Shown here one piece after another: positions 1 to 10,272 of a stretch of 62,188 nt of DNA; position 1 is the stretch's first letter; each line of letters starts with the position of its first letter. Location of the stretch: positions 1 through 62,188 of the forward strand of contig NZ_QWLB01000021.1 in NCBI RefSeq assembly GCF_003574355.1, read 5' to 3'. Under the pieces are notes generated by a model that saw nothing but the letters and a program-made list of their open reading frames with translations, was not told the origin of the DNA and did no database searches. The DNA comes from Meiothermus granaticius NBRC 107808. GTDB taxonomy: Bacteria > Deinococcota > Deinococci > Deinococcales > Thermaceae. The translations under genes were made by a program, and so were the position numbers.

Positions 1-698
1 CCCCTCCCCTACCCCCAACCCCGGTCGAGGTTCAGCGGCACCGGCTGGAGTCCAAGGCTTTTGGCAAAACCCGGCGCTACTATGTCTACCAACCCAGCCG
101 CCCAGCCCAAACCACCCTCTACATCCACGATGGGGTGGCCTACTTCCGCACCGCCAAGTTTGCCGAGATCGCCGAGGCCCTGAGCCAGCGCAATGAACTG
201 CGCCCGGTGCGCATGGTCTTCGTCGAACCAGACAACCGCCGCGAGGAGTACTGGTTTAGCCTGCGCTACGAAGCCTACCTGCTGGATGAGGTGCTGCCCG
301 AGGTCGAACGGAACTATGGCCCAACCCCCGAGCGGGGGCTGTGGGGAGCCAGCTTGGGCGGGCTGGTCTCGCTGTGGATGGCCTGGCGCCACCCCTCCCT
401 GTTCCAGGCCGTGGGAACCCAATCGGCCTGCCTAACCGCCAGCCCTACCGGTGGGGACTCCTTTCAGGACCCAGAGTGGCTCACCGAGCAATACGCGGCC
501 TCGGCCCGACTACCCCTGCGGCTCTACTGCGAGACCGGTCAGATCGAATGGCTTTTAGCCCCCAACCGCCGCTTCGCGGCGGTTCTGGCCGATAAGGGGT
601 ACCCCCATGCCTACACAGAGCGCCCCAGCGGGCACAACTGGATGACCTGGCGGCAAGGGCTGGTTCCTGGGTTGCGCTTTCTGTTCGGTGAGCGATGA
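1..698 (+). CDS. Putative esterase, enterochelin-esterase/esterase D-like (5' end outside window)
   Basis: Alpha/beta hydrolase of the PF00756-like group (Fes, esterase D), probably a cytoplasmic carboxylesterase. The reading frame is open from base 3, so the true start lies upstream; a GTG at 135 is internal because the in-frame codons before it encode typical family sequence ending TTLYIHDGVAYF. The nucleophile elbow is GASLGG (Ser near base 352) and the likely catalytic His sits in PSGHNW near the C-terminus. The stop overlaps the next gene by ATGA, so the two are probably cotranscribed. The substrate cannot be told from sequence. Confidence 0.8.
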   Translation, partial: PPLPPTPVEVQRHRLESKAFGKTRRYYVYQPSRPAQTTLYIHDGVAYFRTAKFAEIAEALSQRNELRPVRMVFVEPDNRREEYWFSLRYEAYLLDEVLPEVERNYGPTPERGLWGASLGGLVSLWMAWRHPSLFQAVGTQSACLTASPTGGDSFQDPEWLTEQYAASARLPLRLYCETGQIEWLLAPNRRFAAVLADKGYPHAYTERPSGHNWMTWRQGLVPGLRFLFGER

Positions 699-1387
699 GC
701 TGGAGCGAGGCCCTGCTCATCGTCCTGACCATTGTGGCGCTGGAGGCCTTGCTCTCTGCGGACAATGCCTTGGTGCTGGCCCTGATCGTCCGGCCGCTCG
801 AGCCTCGGCAGCGCTCCCGTGCGATGTTCTGGGGATGGGTGGGGGCCTTGGCCTTACGGGCGCTTGCCATCGCGCTGGCGGTGTACCTGATTCACCTGTG
901 GTGGGCGGAGGTGCTGGGCGGGCTGTATCTGATGTACCTCAGCCTGAACCACTTCATCGCCCTGCGAAGCCCCCAGGAGCCCTCTGAGCCTGCTCGAGCC
1001 CCCCGGCAAAACAGTTTCTGGGCGGTGGTGCTGCAGCTCAATGCGGTTAACCTGGCCTTCTCGGTGGATTCCATCCTGGTGGTGGTGGCCTTCACCCAAA
1101 GCTATCCCCTCATCTTCATCGGGGCCTTCCTCGGGATGGCCCTCATCTGGCTAGCGGCCAGCGGGTTGGTGCGGCTTTTGGAGCGCTACCCCACCCTCGA
1201 GTCGGTGGCCTTTCTGCTGGTGGGCTGGGCTGGGCTCAAGCTGGCCCTGGAGGGGTGGTCGGGGTTTGCCGAGCAGGTCGAGCACCACCCCAACTGGGCG
1301 GTGCATCTGGAGCAGGGGTTCTTTCTGGGGGTGACCGGGGTGATCTTCCTGCTGGGGCTTTGGTATGCCATCCGGCGGGAACGCTGA
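695..1387 (+). CDS. TerC family integral membrane protein (first of two paralogues)
   Basis: Predicted 230-aa polytopic inner-membrane protein of the TerC/YkoY/YceF family, whose characterised members export manganese or protect against tellurite and metal stress. About seven hydrophobic segments are visible. The two family Asp signatures are present: SADNALVL in the first helix and SVDSILVVV near residue 118, where the acidic residues are thought to contact the metal. Its ATG overlaps the stop of the upstream esterase. A second TerC gene follows after about 130 bp. No yybP-ykoY manganese riboswitch signature was recognised upstream. Confidence 0.85.
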   Translation: MSWSEALLIVLTIVALEALLSADNALVLALIVRPLEPRQRSRAMFWGWVGALALRALAIALAVYLIHLWWAEVLGGLYLMYLSLNHFIALRSPQEPSEPARAPRQNSFWAVVLQLNAVNLAFSVDSILVVVAFTQSYPLIFIGAFLGMALIWLAASGLVRLLERYPTLESVAFLLVGWAGLKLALEGWSGFAEQVEHHPNWAVHLEQGFFLGVTGVIFLLGLWYAIRRER

Positions 1388-1392
1388 CTCCA

Positions 1393-1458
1393 CAAAGTGA
1401 ATCAGGCCACAGTTTTATTTTCGGGCGCGGTTACCACTGTAGCAAATTTTTCACTTTG
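1393..1458. repeat. 9-bp inverted repeat between the two terC genes
   Basis: CAAAGTGAA at 1393-1401 is perfectly mirrored by TTCACTTTG at 1450-1458, with 48 bases between. It lies in the short gap between the two TerC genes, upstream of the second gene's promoter. It could be a regulator site or an RNA fold; there is no T-tract, so a terminator is unlikely. Confidence 0.4.
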
Positions 1459-1501
1459 CGTCACCAGCATGGGTCTTGCAGTTGGGCCACCCAAGATCAT
1501 C

Positions 1502-1514
1502 TACCCTGAAGGGC
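1502..1514 (+). promoter_or_regulatory. Candidate leaderless promoter of the second terC
   Basis: TACCCT at 1502-1507 fits TANNNT and lies 7 nt before GTG 1515. This supports GTG 1515 over the in-frame TTG at 1476 as the start. Confidence 0.4.
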
Positions 1515-2243
1515 GTGGGACTTCCCGAAGCGGTTCTGGCCATTCTGATCATCGTGGCCCTCGAGGCCATCCTCTCCGTAGACAACGCCATGGTTCTGGC
1601 CGTGATGGTGCGGCCACTGCCTCCAGAGCTGCGCAAAAAGGCCCTCCTGTACGGCATTATCGGGGCTTATGCGCTGCGCGGGCTGGCGCTTTTGTTCGCT
1701 ACCCTCATCATCAAGGTGTGGTGGATTCAGCTCCTGGGGGGGCTGTATCTGATCTATCTGGCGGCCAAGTTCTTCTGGAACAGCAAGCCCGCCGAAGACG
1801 CAGTACACGCCCCCGAAGACACTGTGGCGCAGGCCGCAGCCCGCTCCTTCTGGCGGATCGTGGTGATGGTCAATGTGATTGACCTGGCCTTCGCGATTGA
1901 CTCGGTGCTGGTGGTGGTGGCCTTCAGCAAAAACTTCTGGGTGATCTTCACCGGTGTGGCGGTGGGCATTTTGCTGATTCGGCTGGCCGCCGGGTGGATG
2001 ATTGGGGTGATGGAGCGCTACCCTCGGCTCGAGGCCGTGGCCTACGCGGTGGTGGGGTGGGCGGGGGTCAAGCTGGGGCTCGAGGGCTGGAACCACGGGG
2101 CTGAGGTTCTGTTGCACAATCCCAGCCTGGTTCTGGCCTTGCCCAAGGAAATTTTTCTGGGCATCACCTTTGCCATTCTGATCCTGGGCACGGTGTGGGC
2201 TTTGCGAAGCGGCAAACCCACCCCCAAGCACTCCAACCCGTAG
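1515..2243 (+). CDS. TerC family integral membrane protein (second paralogue)
   Basis: Predicted 242-aa membrane protein, paralogue of the gene just upstream, sharing IVALEAILSVDNAMVL in the first helix and DLAFAIDSVLVVVAFS in a middle helix, both with the Asp expected for a TerC metal site. About seven hydrophobic segments. GTG 1515 is preferred because a TANNNT box lies 7 nt upstream and the protein then starts directly with its first helix, as the paralogue does. The likely role is manganese or other divalent metal efflux, perhaps loading secreted metalloproteins; this is inferred from the family only. Confidence 0.85.
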   Translation: MGLPEAVLAILIIVALEAILSVDNAMVLAVMVRPLPPELRKKALLYGIIGAYALRGLALLFATLIIKVWWIQLLGGLYLIYLAAKFFWNSKPAEDAVHAPEDTVAQAAARSFWRIVVMVNVIDLAFAIDSVLVVVAFSKNFWVIFTGVAVGILLIRLAAGWMIGVMERYPRLEAVAYAVVGWAGVKLGLEGWNHGAEVLLHNPSLVLALPKEIFLGITFAILILGTVWALRSGKPTPKHSNP

Positions 2244-2311
2244 CCGTTTTTCAGCCGGGGGGCCTGGCATCTAAAGGTGCTCCAGTCCAAAAGTTCCTCA
2301 GTGCGCTCTTG

Positions 2312-2323
2312 TAGCATAGGGTC
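2312..2323 (+). promoter_or_regulatory. Candidate leaderless promoter of the CoxL-like gene
   Basis: TAGCAT at 2312-2317 is followed by six bases and ATG 2324, the TANNNT-N6-ATG layout seen repeatedly in this window. Confidence 0.45.
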
Positions 2324-4630
2324 ATGGCGGAAGAGACCCTAACCCGATCCACACCCGAAAAACTCATCGGCAAGCCGATCAAGCGCCTGGAAGACCCCAA
2401 GCTGCTGCGCGGCCAGGGGGCCTATCTGGATGACCTGACCCAGACCGACACCCTACACCTGGCCCTGCTGCGCAGCCCCTATGCCCACGCCAAAATCAAT
2501 GCCGTGGATGCGGCGGGGGCCCTCGAGGTTCCCGGGGTAGTTCATGTGTTCACCGCCGCCGACCTCCCCGAGCTGGCCGCCCCAGGGGAGGGAGCCAGCG
2601 GGGCCAGGGTGGTGCAGCATCCGGTGCTGGCTCGAGGCCACGTGCGCTACGTCGGGGAACCGGTGGTGGCGGTGCTGGCCATCTCCGCAGCCGCGGCAGA
2701 GGACGGGGTCCAAGCGGTGATGGTGGACTACGAACCGCTGGAGGCGGTGGTGAGCCCGCTCGAGGCCCTAGAAAACCACATCCTGGTGCACCCTGAGCTG
2801 GAAACCAACCTGGCCTTTCAGCGCAAAACCACGGCGGGAAACCCCGAAGAAGCCTTTGCCGGTGCCCACAAGGTGGTGGGGGCCCGGCTGGTGCAGCAGC
2901 GGGTGGCCCCCGCCCCCATGGAGCCACGCGGGGTGTTGGCGGCCTGGGACCGGGTGCGGGAGAGCCTTACGGTGTGGTCTTCCACCCAAATGCCCCACGC
3001 CTTGCGCACCGCTGTGGCCGAGGCCCTGGGTCTCTCGGAAAACCAGGTGCGGGCGGTTACCCCGGATGTGGGGGGGGCGTTTGGGGCCAAGATCAACATC
3101 TACCCCGAGGAGATCTTGGTCGGCCATCTGGCCCGGGCCCTGGGCCGACCGGTGAAGTGGGTGGAGGGCCGGGGGGAGAGCTTTCTGGCTACCATTCACG
3201 GGCGTGCTCAGGTGGCCGACCTCGAGCTGGCCTTGGCGGCCGACGGGAAAATCCTTGGGCTGCGCGGGCGGGTGGTGGCCGATCTGGGGGCCTACATCCT
3301 CGATACCACCTTGGGCAATGCCCCAGGAACGCTGCTGATGCTGCAGGGCCCCTACGTCATCCCGGCGGTCGAGCTCGAGCTCCACAGCGTCTACACCCAC
3401 GCTACCCCCACCGGGGCTTACCGGGGGGCCGGACGGCCTGAGGCGACCTACTACCTCGAGCGCCTGATGGATTTGGCTGCCCGCGAGCTCGGCCTCGACC
3501 CCGCCGAGCTGCGCCTCAAGAACTTCATCCGAGGGCCCTTCCCCTACAAAACCCTCACCGGGGCCAAATACGACAGCGGAGCCTACCCCGAAGCCCTGGA
3601 GCGACTGCTCGAGGTTGCCGAGTACAAGGCCCTGCGCGAAGAGCAAGCCCAGGCCCGGGCTCAAGGGCGCCTGGTGGGGATCGGGCTGTGCAGCTATGTG
3701 GAGATCACCGGGTACGGCTGGGACAGCGGCGGGGTGCGAATCAACGCCGATGGCAGCGCTACGGTCTTCACTGGTACCTCCCCCCACGGCCAGGGCACGG
3801 CCACCGGCTTCGCCCAGATCGTGGCGGAGCGGCTGGGTCTCGAGCTCAACCGAATCCAGATCGTCCAAGGCGATACCCTGGCAATTCCCTACGGCATGGG
3901 CACCGCAGGCAGCCGCACCCTCTCGGTGGGCGGCTCGGCCATCCTCAAAGCCAGCGAGATCGTGCGAGAGAAGATCGTCAAGATCGCGGCCCATCTGCTC
4001 GAGGCCGCCCCTGAGGACATCGAGCTCAGCCAAACCCCCTCCGGTCAGGCGGCGTGGGGCGTGCGGGGCACCGATCAGGCCATCCCCATGAGCCAAATCC
4101 TCAGCACCGCCTTCAGCCATCGCAAGCTGCCTCCGGGAATGGACCCGGGCCTCGAGGGCCATGCCACCTTCGCCCTCAAGGACGCCAACTATCCCTTTGG
4201 AACCCACCTGGCCATGGTCGAGGTGGAGCGTGAGACCGGGACGGTGCGGGTGCTAAAGTACGTCTCGGTGGATGATACCGGGCCTATTGTCAACCCGCTT
4301 CTGGCCCAGGGGCAGGTGCAGGGCGGGGTCACCCAGGGGATTGGGCAGGCCCTATGGGAGGGAATTGTCTACGACCCGGAAGGGCAGATGCTCAACGGAA
4401 ACTTCCTCGAGTATCACTTCCCCCAGGCCCTCGAGGTGCCCTGGGCCCAGTGGAACCACACCGAGACCCCCTCCCCCACCAACCCGCTGGGGGTCAAGGG
4501 CATCGGTGAGGCCGGGGCCATCGGGGCCACCCCAGCGGTGGTCAACGCGGTGCTGGACGCGCTGGGGGTGGCTCACCTGGACATGCCGCTGACCCCGGAA
4601 AAGCTCTGGCGGGCCCTCCAGGCAGGGTGA
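2324..4630 (+). CDS. Xanthine dehydrogenase/CO dehydrogenase family molybdopterin-binding subunit
   Basis: A 768-aa catalytic large subunit of the molybdenum hydroxylase family (CoxL/XdhB/aldehyde oxidase). It has the N-terminal hammerhead domain (IGKPIKRLEDPKLLRGQG), the GGAFGAK cofactor-binding motif near residue 250, AYRGAGR near residue 366 and the catalytic Glu in GIGEAGA near residue 727. AYRGAGR is the signature of form II CoxL-like proteins; the CO-oxidising form I has AYRCSFR, so true CO oxidation is unlikely. The FeS (small) and FAD (medium) subunits that normally accompany this protein are not in the window. kynU follows after 54 bp, so the substrate might be an aromatic or N-heterocyclic compound (inference). 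Confidence 0.88.
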   Translation: MAEETLTRSTPEKLIGKPIKRLEDPKLLRGQGAYLDDLTQTDTLHLALLRSPYAHAKINAVDAAGALEVPGVVHVFTAADLPELAAPGEGASGARVVQHPVLARGHVRYVGEPVVAVLAISAAAAEDGVQAVMVDYEPLEAVVSPLEALENHILVHPELETNLAFQRKTTAGNPEEAFAGAHKVVGARLVQQRVAPAPMEPRGVLAAWDRVRESLTVWSSTQMPHALRTAVAEALGLSENQVRAVTPDVGGAFGAKINIYPEEILVGHLARALGRPVKWVEGRGESFLATIHGRAQVADLELALAADGKILGLRGRVVADLGAYILDTTLGNAPGTLLMLQGPYVIPAVELELHSVYTHATPTGAYRGAGRPEATYYLERLMDLAARELGLDPAELRLKNFIRGPFPYKTLTGAKYDSGAYPEALERLLEVAEYKALREEQAQARAQGRLVGIGLCSYVEITGYGWDSGGVRINADGSATVFTGTSPHGQGTATGFAQIVAERLGLELNRIQIVQGDTLAIPYGMGTAGSRTLSVGGSAILKASEIVREKIVKIAAHLLEAAPEDIELSQTPSGQAAWGVRGTDQAIPMSQILSTAFSHRKLPPGMDPGLEGHATFALKDANYPFGTHLAMVEVERETGTVRVLKYVSVDDTGPIVNPLLAQGQVQGGVTQGIGQALWEGIVYDPEGQMLNGNFLEYHFPQALEVPWAQWNHTETPSPTNPLGVKGIGEAGAIGATPAVVNAVLDALGVAHLDMPLTPEKLWRALQAG

Positions 4631-4672
4631 ATCGGACGGGGTTTGGCGGTTCCAGGCCGGGGACAATAGGCG

Positions 4673-4684
4673 TATCATGCCAGC
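4673..4684 (+). promoter_or_regulatory. Candidate leaderless promoter of kynU-kynA
   Basis: TATCAT at 4673-4678 lies six bases before ATG 4685. Confidence 0.45.
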
Positions 4685-5923
4685 ATGAGCCAGTCCCAGG
4701 CTGAAGTTGAACTGCTCGACCGCAATGACCCCTTGGGCCCTAAGCGTGAGGCCTTTCGCATCCCCGAAGGCCTGATCTATCTGGATGGGAACTCCTTGGG
4801 GGTACTGCCCAGGGCGGTTCCTGCTCGGCTCGAGCGGGTCATCCAACAGGAATGGGGCACCGACCTCATCCGCAGCTGGAACCTACACGGCTGGATGGAG
4901 CTGCCCCTAAAGGTAGGGGCCAAGATTGCCCGCCTGATCGGAGCCCAACCGGATGAGGTGGTGGCGGCGGACTCCACCAGCATCAATGTGTTCAAAACCC
5001 TATTGGCGGCCCTGCGGCTGCGGCCTGAGCGGAGGGTTATCGTCTCAGACATAGATAACTTCCCCACCGATCTCTACATCGCCCAGGGGGTGAACGCCCT
5101 GCTGAACGGGAAGTATGAGCTGCGCTGGGTGCACAAGGAGGGGCTCGAGGCCGCCATTGACGATTCGGTGGCAGTGGTGATGCTCACCGAGGTGGACTAC
5201 CGCAGCGGCTACCGCTACGACATGCGCCGGATCACCGAGCTCACCCATCAGCACGGGGCCTTGAGCCTGTGGGATCTGGCCCATAGCGCTGGGGCTTTCC
5301 CCGTGGATCTGAACGATTGCGGGGTGGATTTCGCGGTGGGCTGCGGATATAAGTACCTGAACGGTGGCCCCGGTGCACCGGCGTTCGTGTTTGTGGCCCG
5401 GCGGCATCAAGCTGCGGCGTTCCCCTTCCTCTCGGGCTGGATGGGGCACCAAGCCCCCTTCGCCTTCCTGCCGGAATATGTGGCCGCCGAGGACATCCGC
5501 CGCCTCACCGTGGGAACCCCCAGCGTGTTGGGGATGAGCGCGCTGGACACCGCCCTAGAGGTCTTTGATCAGGTGGACATGGCCGTTCTGCGGGAGAAGT
5601 CGCTGCGGCTAACCGACCTGTTCATCGAGCAGATGGAACCCCTGTGCTCCGCGTATGGCTTTCAGCTCATGACCCCCAGGGCGCACGAGCGTCGGGGCAG
5701 CCAGGTAGCCTATGCCCACCCTGAAGGTTACGCCATCATGCAGGCCTTGATCGCGTCTGGGGTGATCGGCGATTTCCGGGCTCCAAACATCCTGCGCTTC
5801 GGCTTTACCCCTCTCTACCTGCGCTATGCGGAGGTGCTCGAGGCCGTGCGGCGACTGGAGGACGTGATGCGCAACCAGAAGTGGCAAGAACCGCGCTTTC
5901 AGGTACGGGAGAAGGTCACATGA
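4685..5923 (+). CDS. kynU: Kynureninase
   Basis: A 412-aa PLP-dependent fold-type I hydrolase that cleaves kynurenine to anthranilate and alanine (also 3-hydroxykynurenine to 3-hydroxyanthranilate). The N-terminal YLDGNSLG motif, the Asp of LWDLAHSAGA that contacts the pyridine nitrogen, and the Schiff-base Lys in CGYKYLNGG (about residue 223) are all visible. Length is typical. It overlaps kynA by ATGA, so the two enzymes are made from one mRNA. The formamidase step (kynB) between them is not encoded here and must be elsewhere or be done by another hydrolase. Confidence 0.95.
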   Translation: MSQSQAEVELLDRNDPLGPKREAFRIPEGLIYLDGNSLGVLPRAVPARLERVIQQEWGTDLIRSWNLHGWMELPLKVGAKIARLIGAQPDEVVAADSTSINVFKTLLAALRLRPERRVIVSDIDNFPTDLYIAQGVNALLNGKYELRWVHKEGLEAAIDDSVAVVMLTEVDYRSGYRYDMRRITELTHQHGALSLWDLAHSAGAFPVDLNDCGVDFAVGCGYKYLNGGPGAPAFVFVARRHQAAAFPFLSGWMGHQAPFAFLPEYVAAEDIRRLTVGTPSVLGMSALDTALEVFDQVDMAVLREKSLRLTDLFIEQMEPLCSAYGFQLMTPRAHERRGSQVAYAHPEGYAIMQALIASGVIGDFRAPNILRFGFTPLYLRYAEVLEAVRRLEDVMRNQKWQEPRFQVREKVT

Positions 5924-6750
5924 ACCCCGACCGCTCCTACCAAGAAGCCCATACCGATTTCAGCCGGTCGCTCTCCTACGGCGATTACCTGGCCTTGGAC
6001 ACCCTGCTCTCGGCCCAGCGCCCCCTTACCTCCGCACATGACGAAACGCTGTTCATCGTCATTCACCAGGTCTCTGAGCTGTGGATGAAGCTGATCGTGC
6101 ACGAGCTTCAGAGCGCGATGGGGCTCCTGGCACAAGAGATTATTGATCCCGCCCTCAAGATGCTTACCCGAGTGGTTCGGGCCCAGGAACAGATGACCAA
6201 CGCCTGGGAAGTGCTCAAGACCATGACCCCCGCCGACTACCTCGAGTTCCGCAGCGCTTTCGGCCAGGCCTCGGGGTTCCAGTCGTATCAGTACCGCCTG
6301 GTCGAGTTCCTACTGGGCAACCGCAACCCCTTCATGATGCGGCCCCACCAACACCGCCCGGAGCACCACCGGCTGCTCGAGCAAGCCCTGACCTCGCCCA
6401 GCCTCTATGACCTCTCGCTGCGCATCCTGGCTCAACGCGGACTGGGCATCCCGGCAGAAGTTCTGGAGCGCGACTTCGCCCAACCCTACACACCAACCCC
6501 CCAGGTGCTCGGGGCCTGGCTCGAGGTCTACCGCCACACCGAGGCGCACTGGGACCTCTACTACCTGGCCGAAAAGCTCATCGACGTGGAAGATAACTTC
6601 CGGCGCTGGCGCTTCAATCACCTCACCACGGTGGAGCGAATGATCGGTTACAAGCGGGGCAGTGGGGGAACCGCGGGGGTAGGGTATCTCAAAAAAGCCC
6701 TGGAGGTGGTGCTGTTTCCAGAGCTCTGGCAGGTGCGCACCGAGCTGTAG
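5920..6750 (+). CDS. kynA: Tryptophan 2,3-dioxygenase
   Basis: A 276-aa haem enzyme that opens the indole ring of L-tryptophan with O2 to give N-formylkynurenine, the first step of tryptophan catabolism. Family signatures: SYGDYLALDTLL at the N-terminus, DETLFIVIHQVSELWMK (substrate site), FRSAFGQASGFQS, and EAHWDLYYLAEKL near the C-terminus with the probable haem-ligand His region. The start is ATG 5920, which overlaps the kynU stop. The next gene, guaB, converges on it with only 35 bp between the stops. Confidence 0.95.
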   Translation: MNPDRSYQEAHTDFSRSLSYGDYLALDTLLSAQRPLTSAHDETLFIVIHQVSELWMKLIVHELQSAMGLLAQEIIDPALKMLTRVVRAQEQMTNAWEVLKTMTPADYLEFRSAFGQASGFQSYQYRLVEFLLGNRNPFMMRPHQHRPEHHRLLEQALTSPSLYDLSLRILAQRGLGIPAEVLERDFAQPYTPTPQVLGAWLEVYRHTEAHWDLYYLAEKLIDVEDNFRRWRFNHLTTVERMIGYKRGSGGTAGVGYLKKALEVVLFPELWQVRTEL

Positions 6751-6785
6751 GCCTGCCCCTGGCCTGGGGTTGGTTGGCGCTAAAC

Positions 6786-9374
<2,589 letters not shown>

Positions 9375-9384
<10 letters not shown>

Positions 9385-10250
9385 TCGCTGGCCTCGAGCC
9401 CCAAGCGCAGGGCCTCGGCGAAAGCATAGGGCTGGTCAATCCAGGGGTAATGCCCGGCCCCCGCGATCCCCTCGAGCCCACCCCCGGTCAGGTCGGCCAC
9501 GGTCTGGGCCTCGGGGTAGGCGGTGCCGTCTTGCTCCCCCACAATCACCGTGAGGGGAGCACGCTGCTCGACCAGATAGGCGGTGTAGTCCAGACGCCAC
9601 AGCCCATTCTTGACAAACATCTGCCCTGGGGTGTCCAGGCCCAGGAGCCCCGCGCCCTCGGCTACCCACTCGTACTCCATGCGGCTGTGGGCGCTGGGAA
9701 ACATCAGGTGGTCAAACACCGCCTTGGGCTCGAGCGCGGAGAAGGCCTCGGCCAGCAGGGCTTCGGGGTCATGGGGAAGGGCTTCCTCCGGCCCTTGGGG
9801 GTCTAAGCCCTGCAGCTCGAGCGCCCCCCGATACAGCTGTGCCGCCAGCCAGGGGAAGTTGGTCCAGGGATTGATCAGGATGAGGTTGCGCACCGGGCCG
9901 GGCCAGCGGCGGGCGTACTCCAGGGCCACCAGGGCCCCAAAGCCGTGGCTGAGCAGGGTCCAGGACTCAACCTCGAGATACTCACGCAGGGCCTCGAGGT
10001 CTTCTACCAGAGCATCCAGGGTAAATAGCCGGGGCTCCGCCGGGAGCTCCGGGCTCCGTCCCGAGCCGCGTTGGTCAAAGTACAGCACCCGAAAGGCCTC
10101 GAGCTCATCCTCCAAGCCCTCCCGCAAGGCGTAGCTCGAGCCCCCCGGCCCTCCGTGCAGCACCGCCAGCACTGGGGCATCCTCCGGGCCCACATCCTCG
10201 AGGTACAGCTCCACTTCGCCCAGGTTGACCAGGCCAATCTCTTCGCGCAT
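9375..10250 (-). CDS. Proline iminopeptidase-like alpha/beta hydrolase lacking the nucleophile serine
   Basis: A 291-aa alpha/beta hydrolase most like proline iminopeptidases (S33): oxyanion motif LHGGPGG, then FDQRGSGRSPE, a candidate acid Asp in GEQDGTAYP and His in GAGHYPWID. At the nucleophile elbow, where the family has GGSWG, this protein has SHGFG, so the expected catalytic Ser is Gly. It is therefore either a non-peptidase pseudoenzyme or uses another residue. From memory, a Thermus protein of solved structure annotated as proline iminopeptidase-related has a similar elbow, so the change may be lineage-wide. ATG 10250 is chosen over GTG 10268 because TATACT lies 7 nt before it. Confidence 0.8.
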
Positions 10251-10263
10251 GCCTTGCAGTATA
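10251..10263 (-). promoter_or_regulatory. Candidate leaderless promoter of the pip-like gene
   Basis: Minus-strand TATACT at 10258-10263, seven bases before ATG 10250. Confidence 0.45.
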
Positions 10264-10272
10264 CGCACTCCC

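Noticed and set aside
1388-1514. yybP-ykoY manganese riboswitch before the second terC
   Set aside because: Looked for because the riboswitch often precedes terC genes; the conserved loops were not found, only a simple inverted repeat.
2768-4207. 479-codon open frame on the minus strand opposite the CoxL-like gene
   Set aside because: Shadow of a GC-rich codon pattern; composition dominated by Gly, His, Gln and Leu, no family resemblance, and the plus-strand frame has clear conserved motifs.
2324-4630. Form I aerobic CO dehydrogenase (coxL)
   Set aside because: The active-site loop is AYRGAGR, not AYRCSFR, and coxM/coxS are absent.
6751-6785. Bidirectional terminator between kynA and guaB
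   Set aside because: Only a weak CCCC/GGGG pairing without T-tracts on either side.
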